From: Acidobacteriota bacterium
GTDB lineage: Bacteria > Acidobacteriota > Thermoanaerobaculia > Multivoradales > Multivoraceae
Length of the DNA: 64,000 bases
Direction of reading: 5' to 3'
NCBI GenBank assembly: GCA_026707545.1
Contig: JAPOWR010000001.1
Location: 2,075,778 to 2,139,777 of the forward strand
Shown here piece by piece: positions 17,916-27,374 of this stretch. The position numbers and the translations under genes were made by a program. Each line of letters opens with the position of its first letter. Within the stretch, counting starts at the first letter, position 1. The notes under the pieces were generated by a model, which made no database searches, was not told where the DNA came from, and worked only from the letters and a program-made list of their open reading frames with translations.

Positions 17916-18440
17916 ATGAGGGTCCGGGCTCCGGCAACGCTTGCGGCAACGCTCTGGCCGATTGCTCTTCTTCTGGCCGCGGCGTGCGGCGGGGCGAGCA
18001 TGTCCCAGTTCAAGGCCCTGGTACGGGCCAGCTTTCCCGGCGTTCCGCAGATGAGCATTGAGGAACTCGATCGCCGGCTCGAGGACGCGACGCCACCACT
18101 GATCATCGACGTCCGGGAACCCTTCGAGTACGAAGTCAGCCACCTGCCCGGCGCGGTCCACGCTCAGGGTGAGGACATCGCCGACCTGATCGCCGAGACG
18201 GAAGCGGACCGGCCGATCGTTCTCTACTGCTCTGTCGGCTACCGGTCGTCCGCCGCGGTCGCCGACCTGATCCAGTTGCACGACCCGGAGATCGGCGATC
18301 GGGTCTGGAACCTCGAAGGTTCGATCTTCGAGTGGGCCAACTCGGGCCGTCCCGTCTACCGCGACGGGACGGAGGCCGAGAAAGTCCATCCCTACGGCAA
18401 GCAGTGGAGCAGGCTGCTCGCACCTCACCTGCGACCATGA
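17916..18440 (+). CDS. Rhodanese-domain lipoprotein
   Basis: 174 residues. The N-terminus has a lipobox (LLLAAAC, Cys24), so it is likely anchored in an envelope membrane. The rhodanese fold is plain: LIIDVREPFEYEVSHLPGAV, then IVLYCSVGYRS with catalytic Cys105 in a six-residue loop. Rhodaneses carry sulfane sulfur on this Cys. It is encoded 40 bp after the cytochrome/copper protein and its stop overlaps a possible ATG (18437) of the next gene. The substrate is unknown; periplasmic sulfur or cyanide handling is possible. Confidence 0.85.
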   Translation: MRVRAPATLAATLWPIALLLAAACGGASMSQFKALVRASFPGVPQMSIEELDRRLEDATPPLIIDVREPFEYEVSHLPGAVHAQGEDIADLIAETEADRPIVLYCSVGYRSSAAVADLIQLHDPEIGDRVWNLEGSIFEWANSGRPVYRDGTEAEKVHPYGKQWSRLLAPHLRP

Positions 18441-18499
18441 CCGAGCGTTCAGCGACCGAGCTCAACCCGCGCGAGCTGTCTACCGTATACGGCACTGGC

Positions 18500-20917
18500 A
18501 TGACTCGATCCTCTCTACGCGGGCCCTCGTTCGTGTCCGCACTCGTCATCCTCTGGTGCGGGATCGCCACTCCGACCGCGGCGCAGGAAGCCGACGACGA
18601 AACACGGACGATGCCTGGCCGGACCTTCTCCGAGGAACTCACCGTCACCGCCCGGAAGCGCGAGGAGAACCTGCAGGAGGTCCCCTTCTCCGTCGTCGCC
18701 CCGAGCGAGGAGGTGCTGCGGAACCGGGGCGTGGACAACCTGGAAGAGATCGCGACCAACGTGGCCGGATTCACCGTGCAGAACCTCGGCCCTGGCCAGA
18801 GCCAGGTGGCCATGCGCGGCGTCGCCTCCGGACAGATTGTCCGCGACCAGCCCGGGGTGAAGGAACAGGTCGGCATCTACCTCGACGAGTCGGTGATCTC
18901 CCTCTCCCTGTTCACGCCGGACATCGACCTCTTCGACATGTCGCGCGTCGAGGTCCTGCGAGGCCCGCAGGGGACCCTCTTCGGATCCGGGTCGCTTGCC
19001 GGCACCGTCCGCTACATCACGAACCAGCCCGAAATCGGAGTCTCCGACGGCTTCGGTGAGTTCTCGCTCAACTCGGTCGGCGACGGGGGCATGGGCGGCA
19101 CCGCGAAAGTCGCGGTCAACGCGCCGATCGGCGACACATCGGCGATGAGGATCACCGCCTACCACACGGCCTTCGGCGGTTTCATGGACGCGGTTCAGCC
19201 CGACCTGGGCGTCAACGAGGACGTGAACTCCGGTGAACGTACCGGCGCGCGCTGGGCGCTGCGCTTCGAGCCGTCGGAGAACGTGACGGTCACACCACGG
19301 CTGATCTACCAGGAAGTCGAGATGGACGGCTGGAACCGGATCGACGACTTCAACATCCTGGCCAACCCGTACACGACAACCCGTCCCGCCGTGGATCTCG
19401 GCGAGCGCCAGCTCTTCACCCAGTTCGAGGAGCCCTACACCGACGAGTTCCTGCTCGCCGACCTCAAGGTCGTGATCGACCTCCCCGACGGCTACTACTT
19501 CACCTCGATCACCTCGGCCACCGACCGCGACGTCCTCGTCGTGCGCGACTCGACTGCCCTCTACGCGAGCGTCGCCGGCGCCACGATCGGCCTTCCCGAA
19601 GCGGTCTACACGCTGGACGCGCCTCTGATCGACGCGACGACCGCGACCGGCCTCACCCAGGAACTCCGGCTGGCGAGCGGCGACGAGTACACGCACTGGG
19701 TTCTGGGCGTCTTCTACAGCACCAGCGAACGGGACTACGGCCAGAGCCTTCCGGTGACCGGCTTCGAGGCGATGACCGGCATTCCCACCGAGGGCGGCTT
19801 CGGCGCCGCCGTCGACGAGCTGTTCTACTCCGACCTGAACTACGAGTTCGACCAGACCGCCGCCTTCTTCGAGATCACCTGGACCGCCAGCGAACGGGTC
19901 GACCTGACCGCGGGCGCGCGCTGGTACGACTACGAGGAAAGCCGCGCCCAGCTCTTCGACGGCCTGTTCGCCGATCCGGGGCCGACCCGGGGGAAGACCA
20001 GCGCGGACGGCATCGCGCCGCGTTTCATCGCCAGCTTCCAGGCCAGCGAGAACACCCAGCTCAACGCGCAGGTATCGAAGGGCTTTCGGCTCGGCGGCAT
20101 CAACGATCCGCTGAACGTACCCGTCTGCACGCCCGAGGATCTCGCGACCTTCAGCGGCCGGGACAGTTGGGACGACGAGGAACTCTGGAACGTCGAGATG
20201 GGTTCGAAGTCCACGATCATGGGCGGCCGCGGCACGTTCAACGTTGCGGCGTTCACGATGGACATCTCGGACCTGCAGACGACAGTAACCGCGGGCTCCT
20301 GCTCGTCGCGCCTGATCTTCAACGTACCCAATGCCCGCAGCACGGGACTGGAACTCGAGCTGACGGCTCAGCCCACGGGGGCCTTTGACTACGCCATCTC
20401 CGCCAGCTACTCCGACTCCGAACTCGGATCGACCCTGACCTCCACCGCCGCCGACGGCACGACCAGCGTGGTGTCCGGCATCGAGAACGGCAACCGCCTG
20501 CCGACGGTGCCGAAGTTCCAGGCAGCGGTCGCCGCAACGTACCGCTGGGAGGCCGGCAGTTGGGCCGGCTACCTGACGGGAGCCTTCCAGCACGTCGGCT
20601 CCCGCTTTACCCAGATCGGCGACCACGCCCCGGGGTTCGGCACCGTCGATCTGCTGGCCCTGTCCGCCACGAACCCGGTCGGCGGTCCATTGACGCAATC
20701 CGTGTTCCGGTTCAACCCCGAATTGCCCGCCTACGACCTGCTGAATCTGCGTCTCGGCTTCCTGAACGAACGCTGGGATGTCGCACTGTTCGTCAACAAC
20801 GCGACGGATGAACGGGCCTTCCTGGCTCTCGACCAGGAACGAGGTACACGAGCGCGGGTCGGCTACCTGACGAACCCGCCGCGGACCGTCGGCGTCAGCA
20901 CCCGAATCAACTTCTGA
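18500..20917 (+). CDS. TonB-dependent outer-membrane receptor
   Basis: 805 residues. Signal peptide MTRSSLRGPSFVSALVILWC with cleavage after TAAQ, then plug motifs ELTVTARKREENLQEVPFSV, IATNVAGFTVQNLG and VEVLRGPQGTLFGSGSLAGT, followed by the barrel and a final strand ending in F (VGVSTRINF), as the family requires for assembly. The KREENLQEVPFSV plug is typical of receptors found with degradation of complex organics. An ATG at 18437 that overlaps the rhodanese stop by 4 bp would add 21 residues before the signal peptide; 18500 is preferred for a normal signal. Confidence 0.92.
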   Translation: MTRSSLRGPSFVSALVILWCGIATPTAAQEADDETRTMPGRTFSEELTVTARKREENLQEVPFSVVAPSEEVLRNRGVDNLEEIATNVAGFTVQNLGPGQSQVAMRGVASGQIVRDQPGVKEQVGIYLDESVISLSLFTPDIDLFDMSRVEVLRGPQGTLFGSGSLAGTVRYITNQPEIGVSDGFGEFSLNSVGDGGMGGTAKVAVNAPIGDTSAMRITAYHTAFGGFMDAVQPDLGVNEDVNSGERTGARWALRFEPSENVTVTPRLIYQEVEMDGWNRIDDFNILANPYTTTRPAVDLGERQLFTQFEEPYTDEFLLADLKVVIDLPDGYYFTSITSATDRDVLVVRDSTALYASVAGATIGLPEAVYTLDAPLIDATTATGLTQELRLASGDEYTHWVLGVFYSTSERDYGQSLPVTGFEAMTGIPTEGGFGAAVDELFYSDLNYEFDQTAAFFEITWTASERVDLTAGARWYDYEESRAQLFDGLFADPGPTRGKTSADGIAPRFIASFQASENTQLNAQVSKGFRLGGINDPLNVPVCTPEDLATFSGRDSWDDEELWNVEMGSKSTIMGGRGTFNVAAFTMDISDLQTTVTAGSCSSRLIFNVPNARSTGLELELTAQPTGAFDYAISASYSDSELGSTLTSTAADGTTSVVSGIENGNRLPTVPKFQAAVAATYRWEAGSWAGYLTGAFQHVGSRFTQIGDHAPGFGTVDLLALSATNPVGGPLTQSVFRFNPELPAYDLLNLRLGFLNERWDVALFVNNATDERAFLALDQERGTRARVGYLTNPPRTVGVSTRINF

Positions 20918-20935
20918 GCGTCACGCGCCGCGAAG

Positions 20936-21817
20936 TCAGTGCATGTCGGGCTGTGCCGTGCTCGTCAGCAGTCCCGTGGCGGCGAGCACGAGGAGCGCGA
21001 AAACGACTTCGAGTGCAACAGTCCTCGGTAGGGGGTCCGTGTGCAGGTCGGGCCTGAAGTGGATCCGCAGGTAGTTCACCGCTCCGAAGAAGAGCACGAA
21101 GACGCTGAGGCCCACCTTGACCAGGAGGATCTGACCGTAAGGATCGGTCCACAGCATGTCCCAGACCGGCAGGTAGAGGAACGCGAGGAGCCCGCCGCTC
21201 AGAACCAGCATCGAGGCGCCCATCACCGCCAGAGGCGAGAACGCCCGCAACCAGTACCGATGCATCGAAGCGATCTCTGCCCGGGAGGGTACGGACATCA
21301 CCAGCGGCACCAGGAGCACGACGATCAGAGTGCCGATCCAGAACCCGGCGCCCAGGATGTGGACGCTCTGAGCGACCCATGCCTGTGGGTTCCCGTAGGC
21401 GTGACCGGTCATCGGCAGCGCCGCGGCCACGCTCAGCACACCGAGCGAGGTGATCAAGCCGCCGGCCATCGGGGACCTCAGCATGGCGACGGTTCCCAGG
21501 GCGGTCACGGCGGCCGCAGCGGCCTGCCACTGCCACCGATCGCCCCAACGGCTCTCCAGAGCCACGGTTCGGAGATTCTCGTAAGAGAGCCACTCTCTCA
21601 GCCCCCAGACTTCGATCGATTGGAAGCCCGCCCGGAGCAGCACCGCCGCCAGCAGCAGCATGCCGAACAGCCATCCCAGGCGCCGCAGCCCAACCTGCGG
21701 ATCGCGCACCGAAAGAGCGGCACCGCGCACCACGACCAGTAGCCAGACGCCGAGGACGCCGCAGACCAGGAGCAGGGGAACGTAGACCGACCAGCGGCCG
21801 GCCACCTCCCAACTCAT
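20936..21817 (-). CDS. copD: CopD family copper-resistance membrane protein
   Basis: 293 residues with about eight transmembrane helices. His and Met residues in membrane loops (LPMTGHAYGNPQAWVAQSVH, AGFWIGTLIVVLL, HRYWLRAFSPLAV) match the CopD domain, thought to move copper across the inner membrane. It ends STAQPDMH. CopC is encoded just upstream on the same strand (22 bp apart), the usual pairing. Convergent with the TonB receptor, leaving only 18 bp between them. Confidence 0.85.
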   Translation of the reverse strand: MSWEVAGRWSVYVPLLLVCGVLGVWLLVVVRGAALSVRDPQVGLRRLGWLFGMLLLAAVLLRAGFQSIEVWGLREWLSYENLRTVALESRWGDRWQWQAAAAAVTALGTVAMLRSPMAGGLITSLGVLSVAAALPMTGHAYGNPQAWVAQSVHILGAGFWIGTLIVVLLVPLVMSVPSRAEIASMHRYWLRAFSPLAVMGASMLVLSGGLLAFLYLPVWDMLWTDPYGQILLVKVGLSVFVLFFGAVNYLRIHFRPDLHTDPLPRTVALEVVFALLVLAATGLLTSTAQPDMH

Positions 21818-21839
21818 GGCCGGAACCGTCGCAATCGGT

Positions 21840-22211
21840 TCAGTGGCCTCCGCGGTCGATCGTGAAAGACCACTCGCCGGTCAGGACGTGACCATCGTCG
21901 CCCGCCGTCTTCCAGCGCGCGGTGTAGGCGCCGTCGGGCATGCGGCCCGAAACGCGCGCCATCAGGTCCTTCTCACCCATCGTGTGGAGACCTTCGACCT
22001 TCATCGGACCCGCCGGCCCCTCGAGTGCGAGTTTGCTCAGTGGCACGTCCGGCTCCTGGTTGAACCACACCCGCAGGGTACGCACTGGCCCGGAGAGCGT
22101 CGCGCCGTCCTCGGGGCTCGTCTTCGACGCCTTGAGATGAGCGTATGCGGCGGTCGCGAGCACTGCCGCCAGCAAGGTAAAGCCGATCCGTGCGATTCCT
22201 CGGTGCTTCAT
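21840..22211 (-). CDS. copC: CopC periplasmic copper-binding protein
   Basis: 123 residues. After a signal peptide the mature chain would begin with His (AYA|HLKASKTSP), and this N-terminal His together with the Asp/His of DGHVLTGEWSF forms the Cu(II) site of CopC proteins. Methionine-rich loops for Cu(I) are not evident, so it is likely a Cu(II)-only type. Standard length. It works with the CopD encoded next to it to bind and deliver copper in the periplasm. Confidence 0.88.
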   Translation of the reverse strand: MKHRGIARIGFTLLAAVLATAAYAHLKASKTSPEDGATLSGPVRTLRVWFNQEPDVPLSKLALEGPAGPMKVEGLHTMGEKDLMARVSGRMPDGAYTARWKTAGDDGHVLTGEWSFTIDRGGH

Positions 22212-22347
22212 CCGATCCGGCCTCCCTACCTGCGCTCCTTAACCGCGGAATGCCGGCGACCGTGCCGGCACGCTCGGCTGTTGACAGTACCAGCCCGTTC
22301 GTGGCCCGGACCGGCGGTGTAGAGTCCCAACTTCCGTTCGACAGCCG

Positions 22348-23739
22348 ATGAGCGACTCCAACATTCCGCGGAGTGACCCCTACACCGTCCGCGAGGGCGG
22401 CGCCGCCCCGCCGCCGGTCACCTGGCGCAGCCGGCTGCGCTATCTCGGCCCCAGCGTCGTCGTCTCCGGCTCGATCGTCGGTTCGGGCGAGATCATCCTC
22501 ACTTCGGCTCTGGGTGCCGCGGCCGGCTTCGTCCTGCTCTGGTGGGTGCTTCTCTCCTGCTGGATCAAGTCACTGATCCAGGCGGAGTTCGCGCGCTACA
22601 CGCTGGTTTCCGGGGACACCTACATCCGGGCGATGAACCGGCTCCCCGGCCGCATTCCGATCGGACGCGGGCACGTCAGTTTCCCGATCGCGATCGCCCT
22701 GATCGCCCTGGTTCCGGGACTGCTCGGCCTCGGCGGGATCGTCGGCGGCGCCGGCCAGGCCATGACTCTGCTGGTACCGGAGATCCCCTCCACGCTTGCC
22801 GCCGGCGTGCTTGCCGCCGTGGCCATCGCGTTGCTCATCACAGGCTCCTACAAGATCCTGGAGAACGTGATGCTGGCGCTGGTGATGATCTTCACCGGCG
22901 CCACGCTGGTCTGCGCGATCCTCATGCAGGGTACGGAGTTCGCCGTGACGCGGGCCGAACTCGCGTCGGGCTTCACCTTCGACTTCCCGCCCGAGTTCCT
23001 CGTGGCCGCCATGGCCGTCTACGGCTACACCGGCGTCAACTCCTCGGAGACCTCGGCTTACCAGTACTGGTGCGTCGAGAAGGGCTACCCGAACTTCATC
23101 GGTCGCAGCGACGCACCGGGCTGGGAGGAGCGCGCCCGGGGCTGGATCAAGGTGATGCAGACCGACGTCTGGGTCACCCTGGTACTTCTGACCTGCGCGA
23201 CGTTGCCCTTCTACATCCTCGGCGCCGGGGTGCTCAAGAAACTCGGCCAGGAGCCCGACGGCCTCGAGACGATCTCCATGCTGTCCGACATGTTCACCCA
23301 GACCCTGGGGCCATGGTCCCTATGGCTCTTCGGCGTCGGCGCTTTCTGCATCCTGTTTTCGACGATGCTCTCCTCGATCGCCGGCGGCGCCCGCTACATC
23401 CCCGACTACATCATGGAGCTGGGGTACCTGAAGCGGCAGAACCTGGCCGCGCGCAAGTCCTGGATCCGCGGCTACTGCACCGTGATCCCGCTCTTCGCGT
23501 TCACGGTCTACATGTGGATCCAGAACCCGAGACTGTTGATCACGATCAGTTCACTGGTCATCGGAATGCTGCTGCCCATGCAGAGCGGCGCCGTGCTCTG
23601 GCTGCAGAAGAAACGGATGGATCCCCGCATACGTCCCGGCCGCGGAATCCGGTTCGGGGTCTGGTCCATCTTCCTGGTCGAGCTGGTTCTGGCGGGGTTC
23701 GTCATCCGCTACGTGGTCCTTGGACCGTTTCTCGACTGA
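22348..23739 (+). CDS. Nramp-like divalent metal transporter (copy 1)
   Basis: 463 residues with about eleven transmembrane helices. The first helix (GPSVVVSGSIVGSGEIILTS) and the sixth (VYGYTGVNSSETSAYQYW) occupy the places where classical Nramp proteins have DPGN and MPH. Here DPGN is GSGE and no MPH is seen, so the metal site and the ion moved are uncertain. The stop is followed at once by the ATG of a near-duplicate, so the two are translated together. Two conserved cytoplasmic stretches, DPYTVREGGAAPPP and KKRMDPRIRPGRG, flank the helices. Confidence 0.8.
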   Translation: MSDSNIPRSDPYTVREGGAAPPPVTWRSRLRYLGPSVVVSGSIVGSGEIILTSALGAAAGFVLLWWVLLSCWIKSLIQAEFARYTLVSGDTYIRAMNRLPGRIPIGRGHVSFPIAIALIALVPGLLGLGGIVGGAGQAMTLLVPEIPSTLAAGVLAAVAIALLITGSYKILENVMLALVMIFTGATLVCAILMQGTEFAVTRAELASGFTFDFPPEFLVAAMAVYGYTGVNSSETSAYQYWCVEKGYPNFIGRSDAPGWEERARGWIKVMQTDVWVTLVLLTCATLPFYILGAGVLKKLGQEPDGLETISMLSDMFTQTLGPWSLWLFGVGAFCILFSTMLSSIAGGARYIPDYIMELGYLKRQNLAARKSWIRGYCTVIPLFAFTVYMWIQNPRLLITISSLVIGMLLPMQSGAVLWLQKKRMDPRIRPGRGIRFGVWSIFLVELVLAGFVIRYVVLGPFLD

Positions 23740-25137
23740 ATGGCTGCAGGCACCTACGTCGAACAGAGGAGCGATCCCTATACCGTCCGCGAGGGCGGCG
23801 CCGCCCCGCCGCCAACAAGCTGGCGAACGCGGCTTCGCTATCTCGGCCCGAGCGTCGTCATCTCCGGCGCGATCGTCGGCTCGGGCGAGATGATCCTGAC
23901 TTCGACCCTGGGCGCCGCGGCCGGCTTCGTCCTGCTGTGGTGGGTGCTCCTTTCCTGCTGGATCAAGTCCCTGATCCAGGCGGAATTCGCCCGGTACACG
24001 CTGGTTTCGGGCGACACCTACGTGCGGGCGATGAACCGCCTCCCCTTCCAGATCCGGATTGGCCGCGGCCACCTCAGCTTCGCCGTCGCTATCGCGTTGA
24101 TCGCCCTGGTTCCCGGTCTGCTGGGCATGGGAGGAATCATCGGCGGCGCCGGCCAGGCTCTGACCCTGCTGGTCCCGGAGGTGCCGTCGACCCTGGCCGC
24201 CGGGCTGCTGGCCGTGATCACCATTGCCGTCCTCACCACGGGCTCCTACCGGGTCCTCGAGAACGTGATGCTTCCGCTGGTCATGATCTTCACCGGCGCA
24301 ACGCTCGTCTGCGCGATCCTGATGCAGGGCACGGAGTTCGCCGTCACGCGGGCCGACCTTGCGTCGGGCTTCACGTTCAGCTTCCCACCCGAGTTCATCG
24401 TCGCCGCCATGGCCGTCTACGGCTACACGGGCGTCAACTCCGCCGAGACCTCCGCCTACCAGTACTGGTGCGTCGAGAAGGGCTATCCGAGCTTCATCGG
24501 CCGCAGCGACGCGCCGGGGTGGGAGACGCGCGCGCGGGGCTGGATCAGGGTCATGCAGACGGACGTCTTGGTCACGCTGGTCCTGCTGACCTGCGCGACG
24601 GTGCCCTTCTACATGCTCGGCGCCGGCGTGCTGAAGAAGCTCGGCAAGGAACCCGACGGCCTGGAGACGATCTCCATGCTGTCCGAGATGTTCACCCAGA
24701 CCCTGGGTCCCTGGGCGCTGTGGCTGTTCGGCGTCGGCGCCTTCTGCATCCTGTTCTCGACGATGTTCTCGTTCATTGCCGGCGAAGCCCGCTACATCCC
24801 CGACTACATCATGGAGCTGGGCTACCTGAAGCGGCAGAACCTGGCCGCCCGCAGGCTCTGGATCCGCGGCTACTGCGCCGTCGTCCCGATTTTCTGCTTC
24901 ATCGTCTACATGTGGATCCAGAACCCGCGACTGCTGATCACGATCAGCTCCCTGGTCGCCGGGATGCTGCTGCCGATTCAGAGCGGTGCCGTACTCTGGC
25001 TGCAGAAGAAGCGGATGGATCCCCGCATCCGCCCGAGCCGCGGGATCCGAGCCGCGATCTGGGCCATCTTCCTGGTCGAGTTGGCCCTCGTCGGATTCGT
25101 CATCCGCTACGTGGTCCTCGAGCCATTTCTCAACTGA
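23740..25137 (+). CDS. Nramp-like divalent metal transporter (copy 2, tandem duplicate)
   Basis: 465 residues, aligning along its whole length with the preceding gene and identical over long stretches (for example LGAAAGFVLLWWVLLSCWIK). TM1 reads SGAIVGSGEMILTS and TM6 YTGVNSAETSAYQYW, again without DPGN and MPH. TGA of copy 1 and ATG of copy 2 abut with no gap. Most differences are conservative, so both copies appear functional; they may form a heteromer or differ in ion preference. The next gene starts 9 bp after its stop, with GAGGAG before it. Confidence 0.8.
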   Translation: MAAGTYVEQRSDPYTVREGGAAPPPTSWRTRLRYLGPSVVISGAIVGSGEMILTSTLGAAAGFVLLWWVLLSCWIKSLIQAEFARYTLVSGDTYVRAMNRLPFQIRIGRGHLSFAVAIALIALVPGLLGMGGIIGGAGQALTLLVPEVPSTLAAGLLAVITIAVLTTGSYRVLENVMLPLVMIFTGATLVCAILMQGTEFAVTRADLASGFTFSFPPEFIVAAMAVYGYTGVNSAETSAYQYWCVEKGYPSFIGRSDAPGWETRARGWIRVMQTDVLVTLVLLTCATVPFYMLGAGVLKKLGKEPDGLETISMLSEMFTQTLGPWALWLFGVGAFCILFSTMFSFIAGEARYIPDYIMELGYLKRQNLAARRLWIRGYCAVVPIFCFIVYMWIQNPRLLITISSLVAGMLLPIQSGAVLWLQKKRMDPRIRPSRGIRAAIWAIFLVELALVGFVIRYVVLEPFLN

Positions 25138-25146
25138 GGAGCAACC

Positions 25147-26793
25147 ATGTTTCTACGACTGTCCTGCGCCGCCGCATGCCTTGGCGCCCTGACCCTGCTG
25201 GCCGGATGCACTTCCCCGGACGGCGACGTGGTGGAAGCGGACGCCGAAGGCGTCCGAACGATCGGCGAAAGCGCCAGCTTCCGCGGCATCAACGGCATCA
25301 TGTTCGGGCCCGACGGCGCTCTGTATCTGACCTCCGTGGTGACGCCCGCGGTGGCGCGGATCGACCCGGAGAGCGGCGAGATCCTCGACAACTGGGGGCT
25401 GGACGACGGGGCACAGTCGCCCGACGACCTGGCCTTCGGCCCGGACGGTTCGGTCTACTGGACCGACATCAGCAACGGCGACGTGACGATGCGAACGCCC
25501 ACCGGCGAGACCCGCGTGGTCGCTTCGCCGGGCGTCGGGGTCAATCCGATCACCTTCTCGGACGACGGCCGGCTGTTCGTCTCCCAGTGCTTCATGGACA
25601 CGAACCTGTTCGAGCTGGACCCGGCAGGCGAGCAGGAGCCGCGGCTCATCCGCGACGACCTCGGGCCGGGCTGCGGCCTGAACGGCATGGACTGGGGCTC
25701 CGCCGACGGCAAGCTCTACGGTCCGCGCTGGTTCCGCGGCGAGGTCGTCCGCGTCGACGTCGACAGCGGCGAGATGGAGACGGTCGCCAGCGGCTTCGAA
25801 GTCCCCGCCGCGGTCAAGTTCAACAGCGAAGGCGTGCTCCATGTGCTCGACTCGCTCCGGGGCGAGGTCGTACGCGTCGACGGGGACGGCGGCAAGGAGG
25901 TCGTCGCCCAAGTGCAGCCCGGGCTCGACAACTTCGCATTCGACGCGGACGACCGCCTCTTCATTTCGAGCTTCGCCGATGGCTTCATCGTCGAGGCCCT
26001 GTCGCCTGAGGAGAACCGCATGGTGCTCGCGGGCGGACTCAACATGCCCGGGGGTGTTGCGCTCATCGGCAGCGGCGACGCGACCAGGCTCGTGGTCGCC
26101 GACTTCTTCGCCCTGCGCCAGCTCGATCCGGCAACCGGCGACGAACTCGGCGTCGTGCGCGACGTGATCGGTTTCTCGGACATCGGAACATCGATGTCGG
26201 TCCATACCGCGGACGGTGGGAATCTGATCCTCTCGAGCTGGTTCGACAACGCCGTTCGACTCTGGGATCCTGCCGCGGACGCGCTAGTGCAAATCTTCGG
26301 CGAACTGGCCGCCCCGATCGACGCGATCCAGCATGAGGGCGAGGTCGTCGCCAGCCAGTGGGGCGCCGGCAACGTGATCGCCTTCTCTCCGGGCAACCCC
26401 GAGGAGAAACGGGTGCTGGCGGAGGGTCTCTCCGGTCCGGCCGGTCTGACCGCGGCGGCCGGCGCACTCTACGTCGCCGACAACCTCGCGGGCACCGTGC
26501 TCCGCATCGGTGAAGACGGTGCCGAAGCCGTGGCCGAAGGTCTGGATCAACCGGAAGGCCTGGCCGCCGCGAACGGTTCGATCTACGTCGTCGAGGCCGG
26601 CGCCGGCCGCGTGGTCGCCATCGATGCGGCGAGCGGCGAAACGCAGTCCGTCGCGGAAGGCCTCGAACTGCACGTGCCGCCCAGCGGCGCCTTCCCGAAC
26701 ACGATGCTCTTCAACGGCATCGCCACGGACGGCGAGACCGCCTGGGTCGCCGGAGACGCCGCCAACACCGTCTACGTCATCGACCTGCCCTAA
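25147..26793 (+). CDS. Beta-propeller lipoprotein (SMP-30/NHL-like)
   Basis: 548 residues. Lipobox LTLLAGC puts the mature protein on a membrane. The rest is a run of propeller blades: GINGIMFGPDGALYLTSV, SPDDLAFGPDGSVYWTD, GVNPITFSDDGRLFVSQ, and later PAGLTAAAGALYVADN and PEGLAAANGSIYVVEAG. The pattern matches gluconolactonase/SMP-30 and NHL-type propellers, which bind sugars, lactones or partner proteins. At 548 residues it may hold two propellers. It is probably co-transcribed with the two transporters. A stem-loop follows 8 bp after the stop. Confidence 0.75.
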   Translation: MFLRLSCAAACLGALTLLAGCTSPDGDVVEADAEGVRTIGESASFRGINGIMFGPDGALYLTSVVTPAVARIDPESGEILDNWGLDDGAQSPDDLAFGPDGSVYWTDISNGDVTMRTPTGETRVVASPGVGVNPITFSDDGRLFVSQCFMDTNLFELDPAGEQEPRLIRDDLGPGCGLNGMDWGSADGKLYGPRWFRGEVVRVDVDSGEMETVASGFEVPAAVKFNSEGVLHVLDSLRGEVVRVDGDGGKEVVAQVQPGLDNFAFDADDRLFISSFADGFIVEALSPEENRMVLAGGLNMPGGVALIGSGDATRLVVADFFALRQLDPATGDELGVVRDVIGFSDIGTSMSVHTADGGNLILSSWFDNAVRLWDPAADALVQIFGELAAPIDAIQHEGEVVASQWGAGNVIAFSPGNPEEKRVLAEGLSGPAGLTAAAGALYVADNLAGTVLRIGEDGAEAVAEGLDQPEGLAAANGSIYVVEAGAGRVVAIDAASGETQSVAEGLELHVPPSGAFPNTMLFNGIATDGETAWVAGDAANTVYVIDLP

Positions 26794-26801
26794 CTGGGTG
26801 C

Positions 26802-26819
26802 GCCGGCCTTCTGGCCGGC
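26802..26819 (+). terminator. Stem-loop between convergent genes
   Basis: GCCGGCC, loop TTCT, GGCCGGC: a perfect 7-bp GC stem between the stop of the propeller lipoprotein (26793) and the end of the convergent VOC gene (26865). There is no T-run, so it is not a classic intrinsic terminator, but its place and symmetry suit bidirectional termination. Confidence 0.5.
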
Positions 26820-26864
26820 ATGAGGCGCGACGCCGCGAAGCGGCGAGCGCGATCCCTGCCCGAC

Positions 26865-27374
26865 TCAATCCCCCAGGCCGTGATCGCCGTACGTCGTGGC
26901 CGCCCCCGTCCCCCCCGGCCCCAGCCGGCCGCCCTCGCCGAAGTGCCCCTTGCCCGGCACGTGGTTCACTTCGACGCGAATGCCGTCCGGATCCTCGACC
27001 AGGATCGAGTAGTAGCCTGGCGCGAACCGGTCGCCCTCCTCGGGACCGTGGATGATCGTGGCATCGAGTTCCGACTCGATGAACCGGTAGATCGCGTCGA
27101 CATCCTCGCGGCTGCGGGCCCGGAAGCAGAAGTGATGCAAACCCGGCCGATCCTGGTCGAACCCTCGGTCGCGCTTGTCAGGCGGCGCTCCGCGCACCAG
27201 GATGCCGGTCCGGCTGCCGATGCAGTACAGCACGTCCTCACCGCGGATCAGGGTCCGCATGTCGAGGAAGTTACATAGCCGCTCCCAGAACGGCAGGCAC
27301 CGCCCCGGATCCCGAACCGTCAACTGGATGTGAGCGATCCCGTTGACGCCTACGGTCTGGCCGGTGCCGCTCAT
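26865..27374 (-). CDS. VOC/glyoxalase superfamily protein
   Basis: 169 residues. The beta-alpha-beta-beta-beta modules are visible: GIAHIQLTVRDPGRCLPFWE at the start, GLHHFCFRARSREDVDAIY in the middle, YYSILVEDPDGIRVEVNHVP near the end. The His and Glu at the module ends (IAHIQL, HHFCF, RVEVNH) are metal ligands typical of dioxygenases and glyoxalases of this fold. The start at 27374 overlaps the stop of the toxin gene by 4 bp (ATGA), so it is coupled to the toxin-antitoxin pair. The substrate is unknown. Confidence 0.78.
   Translation of the reverse strand: MSGTGQTVGVNGIAHIQLTVRDPGRCLPFWERLCNFLDMRTLIRGEDVLYCIGSRTGILVRGAPPDKRDRGFDQDRPGLHHFCFRARSREDVDAIYRFIESELDATIIHGPEEGDRFAPGYYSILVEDPDGIRVEVNHVPGKGHFGEGGRLGPGGTGAATTYGDHGLGD

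Noticed and set aside
16217..18106. 629-codon minus-strand frame
   Set aside because: Antisense to the cytochrome/copper protein, which has signal peptide, haem and copper motifs.
18515..20698. 727-codon minus-strand frame opposite the second TonB receptor
   Set aside because: Antisense shadow; no recognisable domains, while the plus strand encodes a full receptor.
22281..22286. TTGACA as -35 box for the first transporter gene
   Set aside because: No -10 hexamer at 16-18 bp; the TAGAGT at 22320 is 33 bp away.
22542..26009. Very long open frame (1155 codons) over the transporter pair and lipoprotein
   Set aside because: It is the alternate frame of three well-supported genes on the same strand; its translation is Arg/Pro/His-rich and has no domains. 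Its length results from high GC and the tandem duplication.
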